Assembly: GCA_910586045.1 (NCBI GenBank)
Contig: CAJUIH010000046.1
Location: 12,704-24,288 of the forward strand
Direction: 5' to 3'
Length of the DNA: 11,585 bases
DNA from: an uncultured Eubacterium sp.
GTDB lineage: Bacteria; Bacillota; Clostridia; Lachnospirales; Lachnospiraceae
Part shown: positions 7,430-11,585 of the stretch, piece after piece
Position numbering within the stretch: the first letter of the stretch is position 1
Layout: every line of letters begins with the position of its first letter
The notes under the pieces: generated by a model
The model's input: the letters and a program-made list of their open reading frames with translations, nothing else
What the model was told of the DNA's origin: nothing
Databases searched by the model: none
Program-made: the position numbers and the translations under genes

Positions 7430-8098
7430 ATGGAATGGATGAAGCTCTTAGGTATAATGATTGTTATTGTCGGCTTTGCATTGAAACTGGACTCGATTCT
7501 TATTATTGTAGCTGCCGCTCTTGTGACCGCTGTAGTAGGCGGGCTTAGCCCGGCTGTATTTTTGGAAACGTTGGGAACCAATTTTGTTGCCAATAGAAGT
7601 ATGGCCATCTTTATTATTATCATGCTCGTAACCGGAACACTGGAACGAAACGGCCTGCGTGAGGCGGCCGCGGCCCTGATCGGGAAGTTTAAGGGCGCTA
7701 CATCGGGCCTTGTAATCGGTATCTACGGCGTGATGCGTGCGGTATTTGCGGCGTTTAACGTAGGTTTCGGCGGTGTGGCGGGCTTTGTGCGTCCGGTCAT
7801 TATGCCGATGGCCGAAGGCGCGATTACCGCGCAGGGAAAGAAACCGAACGAAGATCATATGGAAGAACTTAAAGGGATGGCAGCGGGCATGGAAAATGTC
7901 ACCTGGTTTTTTGGACAGGTATTGTTTGTCGGCGGTTCCGGGGCGATCCTTGTACAGAATACATTGGCGGACCTTGGCTACGAGGTGGAGTTAGGATCGC
8001 TTGCGGCCGCAGAAATCCCGGTCTGTATCATTGCGACAGTGGTGACAATTATTTTGTACTATCTGAAAGATAAAGCGCTTGTGAAAAAATATTATTAG
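7430..8098 (+). CDS. DUF969-family membrane protein, putative 5-oxoproline transporter subunit
   Basis: Integral membrane protein of 222 aa with about six hydrophobic segments (roughly 4-20, 22-38, 57-70, 93-110, 160-176 and 193-212). A Gly/Asn-rich stretch AAFNVGFGGVAGFVRPVIMPM (near 107-127) and MENVTWFFGQVLFVGGSGAI (near 154-173) are family-like conserved blocks. I recognise it as DUF969, which is nearly always encoded beside DUF979. From memory, fitness-based annotation has assigned this pair to 5-oxoproline transport; I cannot verify that here. It is the first gene of a four-gene operon, with AAGGTGG at 7416-7422 seven nt before ATG and a consensus promoter upstream. The DUF979 partner begins 34 bp downstream. 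The pcp gene in the same operon makes pyroglutamate or its peptides the natural candidate substrate. Confidence 0.88.
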   Translation: MEWMKLLGIMIVIVGFALKLDSILIIVAAALVTAVVGGLSPAVFLETLGTNFVANRSMAIFIIIMLVTGTLERNGLREAAAALIGKFKGATSGLVIGIYGVMRAVFAAFNVGFGGVAGFVRPVIMPMAEGAITAQGKKPNEDHMEELKGMAAGMENVTWFFGQVLFVGGSGAILVQNTLADLGYEVELGSLAAAEIPVCIIATVVTIILYYLKDKALVKKYY

Positions 8099-8132
8099 TC
8101 TGTAAAATAAATGGATTGACGGAGGAAACGAG

Positions 8133-9086
8133 ATGAGCTTTTTTTTGGATCCGGAAGTTGCAATGAGCAGCAAACTGATGGAAGTTATTTATATGTTTAT
8201 CGGCTTTATGGTTATTTACACGGCTGTGAAGAATCTGCGGGATGAAGAAAACCCGAACCGGTTGGGTACCTTTACCTTTTGGTGTATCCTTGGGATTTTG
8301 CTGGCTTTTGGCAATTGGCTGCCGCCTGTCGCAAGCGGCGTCTTAGTACTTGTCATGTGCGTACCGGCTATTTTACATAAAGTAAAAAAAGGAAAAACAA
8401 ATGCGCCGCATAAAGCGGATACGCAGGCAGCGTTCGCGGCAATTGGAATGAAGATTTTTATCCCGGCTTTGAGTATCGGCGTATTTGCCGTAGGCGCGGC
8501 GTTAACTACAAATGTGCTGGGGTTTAGCGCATTGAACGGGGTTGCGATCGGCGTATTTGTGGCGGCGGTTTTTTTGATGATTTTAAACAAAAAGAATACG
8601 CCGGCACTGTTATTGCATGATTCGGAGCGGATGCTTTCCACGGTAGGCCCGCTGTCCATGCTTCCGATGCTGCTGGCCTGCCTGGGAGCGGTCTTTACTG
8701 CCGCAGGCGTAGGGGATGTCGTCGCTTCTTTGGTGGAACGGATTATTCCTGCCGGAAATGTGAACCTTGGGATTATTGTTTATGCGCTTGGGATGATGCT
8801 GTTTACAATGATTATGGGGAATGCGTTTGCCGCCATTACGGTTATGACCGTAGGCATCGGCGGCCCGTTTGTTTTGGCGTATGGCGCAAATCCGACCGTA
8901 ATCGGCATGCTTGCGCTAACCTGCGGCTTTTGCGGGACGCTCTGTACACCGATGGCCGCAAATTTCAACACCGTACCCGTCGCCCTGCTTGATATGAAAA
9001 AACAGTTTGGCGTGATTAAGAATCAATTGCCTACCGCCGTCATCATGATTGTTGTCCAGATTATTATGATGATCGCATTGAAATAA
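8133..9086 (+). CDS. DUF979-family membrane protein, putative 5-oxoproline transporter subunit
   Basis: Integral membrane protein of 317 aa, the usual partner of DUF969. Hydrophobic segments lie near residues 16-31, 46-60, 66-81, 107-125, 134-151, 175-192, 211-226, 231-248, 257-275 and 301-316. A basic loop (KVKKGK, about 83-88) follows the third. The most family-like block is CGFCGTLCTPMAANFN from C264, which looks like a re-entrant or substrate-site element, with three cysteines at 264, 267 and 271. GGAGG at 8121-8125 sits 7 nt before the ATG. A second in-frame ATG at residue 11 lacks its own ribosome site. Together with the DUF969 protein it probably forms one carrier. Direction (peptide or pyroglutamate uptake, or 5-oxoproline export) cannot be read from the sequence. 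Confidence 0.88.
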   Translation: MSFFLDPEVAMSSKLMEVIYMFIGFMVIYTAVKNLRDEENPNRLGTFTFWCILGILLAFGNWLPPVASGVLVLVMCVPAILHKVKKGKTNAPHKADTQAAFAAIGMKIFIPALSIGVFAVGAALTTNVLGFSALNGVAIGVFVAAVFLMILNKKNTPALLLHDSERMLSTVGPLSMLPMLLACLGAVFTAAGVGDVVASLVERIIPAGNVNLGIIVYALGMMLFTMIMGNAFAAITVMTVGIGGPFVLAYGANPTVIGMLALTCGFCGTLCTPMAANFNTVPVALLDMKKQFGVIKNQLPTAVIMIVVQIIMMIALK

Positions 9087-9093
9087 AGGGCGC

Positions 9094-10080
9094 ATGGACA
9101 TACAGTACGGTGCAGATCTTATTATCCGCAACTGGGTACGGCTGCGCGGCAGGGAACGGCTCCTGATTGTTACAAGCCGCCGTTACCTTGCGGAGGCGCA
9201 CGCGCTTTTTAAGGCGGCAAGACAAATCAGCGGCCGCGTGGAAACGCTGCTGCTTGAGGAACTGTCTATCTATGTAGGCGTATATTTTAATGACCACGAA
9301 GATGCCTTTGACGATTATGACGCCGTGATTGGCGCCACGGAATATTCCCTGATTACAACACGGGCAGTCCGGCGGGCCATAGCGCGCAGGAAACGGTTTT
9401 TATCGCTGCCGCTTAGTACGAATGACGGCGTTTCTTTGCTGGCGTATGATTTTTTGCGGATGGATACGGCCAAGACCAGAATTATGGCGTCCTCCATTTT
9501 GGACAGTTATTTTCCGGCCAGTAAAATTGATATTCAGACTGCCCGCGGCACCAGGCTGCGTTTATCGCTCAAAGGGCGCAGGGCAGGGTATTTTAACGGC
9601 TGCTGCAGGGACGGAAAAGGCCTGTCCTCTTCGAGTATGGAAGTCTATGCCCCGATTGTAGAAGACAGTACGCAGGGGTGTTTGGTTTTGGACGGTTCTA
9701 TGGGGTACATCGGAACGGTCGAGCGCCCGGTCGCGATCGAGATTACGGACGGGAGGATTTCTTATATTGAGAATAACGTAAGCGGCAGGAAATTAAAAAC
9801 ATATATCGAGCGGTTTGCGGATCCCCGTATGTATGTTGCTTCGGAATTTGGGATTGGGTTAAATACCTATTCCTGCTGCCGCGGGCATTGTTATATAGAG
9901 GACGAATCCGCATACGGGACCTTTCATATCGGTTTTGGACGCAATATTGCGCTGGGCGGCGTGCAGGATGCCGTCGGGCATTTTGATCTGGTGGCGCATG
10001 CCGCGGATATTTATGCGGATAATCAGATGATTATGGAACACGGAAAAATCACGATACTAGAACCACATATTTATATCTGA
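9094..10080 (+). CDS. M29-like metallo-aminopeptidase (aminopeptidase T/AmpS-related)
   Basis: Predicted cytosolic metallopeptidase of 328 aa, shorter than classical M29 enzymes (about 410). The C-terminal half carries the family pattern: MEVYAP with E183, then ASEFGIG with E251, IEDE (269-271), GTFHIGFG with H278, HFD with H296 and D298, and a final ADNQMIMEHGKI strand. E183, E251, H278, H296 and D298 are the likely metal ligands. The usual PAGEV context of the first ligand is here SSSSMEV, and the loop before IEDE holds C261, C262 and C266, which is unusual. It starts 7 bp after DUF979 with only a weak AAAGGG 3 nt before ATG, so translation is probably coupled. The pcp gene follows. In this setting it may trim peptides after pyroglutamate removal. 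A related non-peptidase metalloenzyme is possible. Confidence 0.82.
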   Translation: MDIQYGADLIIRNWVRLRGRERLLIVTSRRYLAEAHALFKAARQISGRVETLLLEELSIYVGVYFNDHEDAFDDYDAVIGATEYSLITTRAVRRAIARRKRFLSLPLSTNDGVSLLAYDFLRMDTAKTRIMASSILDSYFPASKIDIQTARGTRLRLSLKGRRAGYFNGCCRDGKGLSSSSMEVYAPIVEDSTQGCLVLDGSMGYIGTVERPVAIEITDGRISYIENNVSGRKLKTYIERFADPRMYVASEFGIGLNTYSCCRGHCYIEDESAYGTFHIGFGRNIALGGVQDAVGHFDLVAHAADIYADNQMIMEHGKITILEPHIYI

Positions 10081-10095
10081 AAAGGAGACGATAGC

Positions 10096-10740
10096 ATGAA
10101 AATATTAATCACAGGTTTTGATCCGTTCGGCGGGGAATCGGTCAATCCGGCATACGAAGCCGTCAAACTTCTGCCGGATGAAATCGGCGGGGCGCAGATT
10201 ATCAAACTGGAGGTACCGACGGTATTTGCAAAAGCAGGCAGCGTATTGGAAGCAGGCATTGAAGCGGAGCATCCGGATGCGGTCCTTTGTATTGGACAGG
10301 CCGGCGGGCGTTCCGGTATGTCAGTGGAAAAAGTTGCCATAAATTTTCAGGATGCCCGTATCCCGGATAACGAAAACCAGCAGCCGATCGATGAGCCGAT
10401 CAAATCCGACGGGGAAACGGCGTATTTTGCAACGGTTCCGGTAAAGGCGATGGTTTCCAATATGCGCGCGCATGGGATCCCTGCTTTTGTATCTTATACG
10501 GCGGGAACCTATGTATGCAACGAATTGATGTATACGCTGCTGTATCTGATCGACAAAAAATATCCGCGGATGCGCGGCGGGTTTATCCACGTGCCTTTTG
10601 CTATGGAACAGACCGTTGACAAACCAAACGGAACGGCCAGTATGTCGCTGGAAACCATTTCCAAAGGGCTGGAGTGTGCAGTTGCAGCGATTATTGAAAA
10701 TCAGGAGGATATTTCCGAAGCGATGGGGACGACACATTAG
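10096..10740 (+). CDS. pcp: Pyroglutamyl peptidase I (pyrrolidone-carboxylate peptidase, C15)
   Basis: Cytosolic cysteine peptidase that removes N-terminal pyroglutamate (5-oxoproline) from peptides. The 214-aa length is standard. The N-terminus ILITGFDPFGGESVNPA is diagnostic. The catalytic triad is E78 (in VEKVAIN), C141 (in AGTYVCNELMY) and H165 (in GFIHVPF). The 63- and 24-residue spacings equal those of E81, C144 and H168 in the Bacillus amyloliquefaciens enzyme. AAAGGAG at 10081-10087 directly after the preceding stop lies 8 nt before ATG, so it is the last gene of the DUF969 operon. No 5-oxoprolinase gene (pxpABC type) is present in the window to consume the product. No clear terminator follows the stop. 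A weak dyad GGTGT/ACACC (10741-10772) without a T tract lies there instead. Confidence 0.97.
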   Translation: MKILITGFDPFGGESVNPAYEAVKLLPDEIGGAQIIKLEVPTVFAKAGSVLEAGIEAEHPDAVLCIGQAGGRSGMSVEKVAINFQDARIPDNENQQPIDEPIKSDGETAYFATVPVKAMVSNMRAHGIPAFVSYTAGTYVCNELMYTLLYLIDKKYPRMRGGFIHVPFAMEQTVDKPNGTASMSLETISKGLECAVAAIIENQEDISEAMGTTH

Positions 10741-10780
10741 GGTGTGCCTTGTAAAGTTTCAAACAATACACCACTCGCAA

Positions 10781-10789
10781 TGTTATCAT
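10781..10789 (+). promoter_or_regulatory. Possible extended -10 promoter for the response regulator
   Basis: TGT followed by TATCAT (10784-10789) fits an extended -10 element with five of six -10 matches, but no good -35 is found 16-18 bp upstream. It lies in the only gap before the regulator. The nearby tandem TTATCA TTATCA and TTGAT TTGAT units (10783-10804) could be an autoregulatory binding site. Readthrough from pcp is the alternative. Confidence 0.3.
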
Positions 10790-10821
10790 TATCATTGATT
10801 TGATGAAAGAAAGCAGAGTGA

Positions 10822-11526
10822 ATGATGAGCCAAAAGTTACTGATTGTTGAAGATGACAAAAAATTAAATGAGGGCATACGTCTGGCGTTAAAGAATGATG
10901 CTTATTTCTTTTATCAGTGCAGAACCTTACAGGAGGCGAGAGAGGTCCTAAACAAGGAAGATATAACATTGGTTTTATTAGATGTGAACTTACCGGATGG
11001 AAATGGGATTGATTTCGTAAAGGAAATCAGAAGAAACAGCCAGGTACCGATTATTCTGATTACTGTAAATAACATGGAAGTGGATACCGTAACAGGCTTG
11101 GAAGCCGGGGCAAATGATTATATTACGAAACCATTCAGTTTGATGGTTTTGCGTGCAAGAGTGTCTGTGCAGCTTAGAAATAAAGCGGCAGCAGCTAAGG
11201 ATTCTAAGGAGTTTGATGGATTTGAGTTCTATTTCGACAGAATGGAATTTTTCAAAGACCGAGAACCGATTGAACTTAGCAAGACAGAGCAAAAGCTATT
11301 GCGGGTGTTGTGTGAAAATAGAGGCAAAGTATTGAAACGAGAATACTTAATCGACGTGGTATGGCAGGGAGATACAGAGTTTGTGGATGCCCATGCATTG
11401 ACTGTTGCGATCAAACGCCTCAGGGGCAAATTGGAAGATGATGTACAGAAGCCTAAATATATCAAGACAGTTTACGGGATTGGTTATACATGGGCGGTGA
11501 AAGAATGGTCGAAAAAGAACGAATAG
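10822..11526 (+). CDS. OmpR/PhoB-family response regulator
   Basis: Two-component DNA-binding regulator of 234 aa. The receiver domain (about 4-118) has the acidic pocket E10-D11-D12, phosphoacceptor D54 in LLDVNLPDG, T81 in ILIT, and K103 in ITKPF. A linker rich in Ala and Lys (about 121-129) leads to a winged-helix domain (about 134-228) with ELSKTEQKLLRVL, the recognition-helix region DAHALTVAIKRLRGKL and the wing YIKTVYGIGYTW. Two ATGs are adjacent (10822, 10825). Either may serve, as only a poor purine-rich GAAAGAAAG precedes them. The receiver resembles regulators of Bacillota peptide-sensing operons (kinase plus FtsX-type ABC transporter), but no kinase is visible here. It uses many AGA arginine codons, unlike the genes to its left. 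Confidence 0.93.
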   Translation: MMSQKLLIVEDDKKLNEGIRLALKNDAYFFYQCRTLQEAREVLNKEDITLVLLDVNLPDGNGIDFVKEIRRNSQVPIILITVNNMEVDTVTGLEAGANDYITKPFSLMVLRARVSVQLRNKAAAAKDSKEFDGFEFYFDRMEFFKDREPIELSKTEQKLLRVLCENRGKVLKREYLIDVVWQGDTEFVDAHALTVAIKRLRGKLEDDVQKPKYIKTVYGIGYTWAVKEWSKKNE

Positions 11527-11560
11527 TATCAGAACCAATGTCATGAAGTTAAGATACAGG

Positions 11561-11585
11561 GTTAGATTCCTTTGAGGGGTCTAAC
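11561..11585. other. Stem-loop at the window edge (possible terminator or attenuator)
   Basis: GTTAGATTCC (11561-11570) pairs with GGGGTCTAAC (11576-11585), a 10-bp stem with two G-U wobbles around a TTTGA loop. It lies 34 bp after the response regulator stop. The right arm ends at the last base, so a following T tract cannot be seen. It could be the regulator's terminator, an attenuator or the end of an inverted repeat. Confidence 0.5.

Noticed and set aside
7671..9238. Three GCGGCCGC sites in the DUF969-to-aminopeptidase region
   Set aside because: All fall inside alanine/arginine-rich coding sequence (GCG GCC GC and related frames) and need no further explanation.
10741..10772. Terminator after pcp (GGTGT...ACACC)
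   Set aside because: The outer stem is 5 bp and the inner TTGT/ACAA stem 4 bp, with an unequal internal loop and no T tract, so it is at most a weak dyad.

Overview
The window looks like a chromosomal segment from a Bacillota member, most likely class Clostridia and plausibly Lachnospiraceae-like. This rests on strong AGGAGG-type ribosome binding sites, textbook sigma-A promoters, a CcpA-type cre box, a eukaryote-like (type 2) isoleucyl-tRNA synthetase with the MYNKV...NFVERE N-terminus usual in that group, and a VanZ-family membrane protein. The taxonomic placement is inferred from gene content and style, not from a marker comparison. There are no rRNA or tRNA genes, CRISPR arrays, transposases or phage genes.

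Left block (1-6620, + strand): the last 19 codons of an unidentified gene, then ileS and glgP (glycogen/maltodextrin phosphorylase) 27 bp apart, closed by an intrinsic terminator at 5762-5792. A class I SAM-dependent methyltransferase of unknown substrate follows. A VanZ-family gene (6697-7173, - strand) converges on it.

Control region (7174-7429): an AT-rich divergent intergenic region with two back-to-back consensus promoters, TTGACA-17-TACAAT leftward for vanZ and TTGACA-17-TATTAT rightward for the operon. A near-perfect cre-like palindrome (7305-7320) covers the leftward -10. A 13-bp direct repeat lies in the vanZ leader.

Central operon (7430-10740, + strand): DUF969 membrane protein, DUF979 membrane protein, an M29-like metallo-aminopeptidase and pyroglutamyl peptidase I (pcp), with gaps of 34, 7 and 15 bp. 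Read together, this is a module for pyroglutamate (5-oxoproline) and pyroglutamyl peptides. Pcp releases N-terminal pyroglutamate, the aminopeptidase would trim the unblocked peptide, and the DUF969/DUF979 pair would move 5-oxoproline or a related compound across the membrane. The cre box suggests a link to carbon catabolite control. This is the most interesting system in the window, and the enzyme-transporter coupling is inference from context.

Right end (10741-11585): an OmpR/PhoB-type response regulator with more AGA arginine codons than the genes to its left. No histidine kinase is visible. The window ends exactly on a 10-bp stem-loop that overlaps two tiny ORFs after the regulator stop codon.
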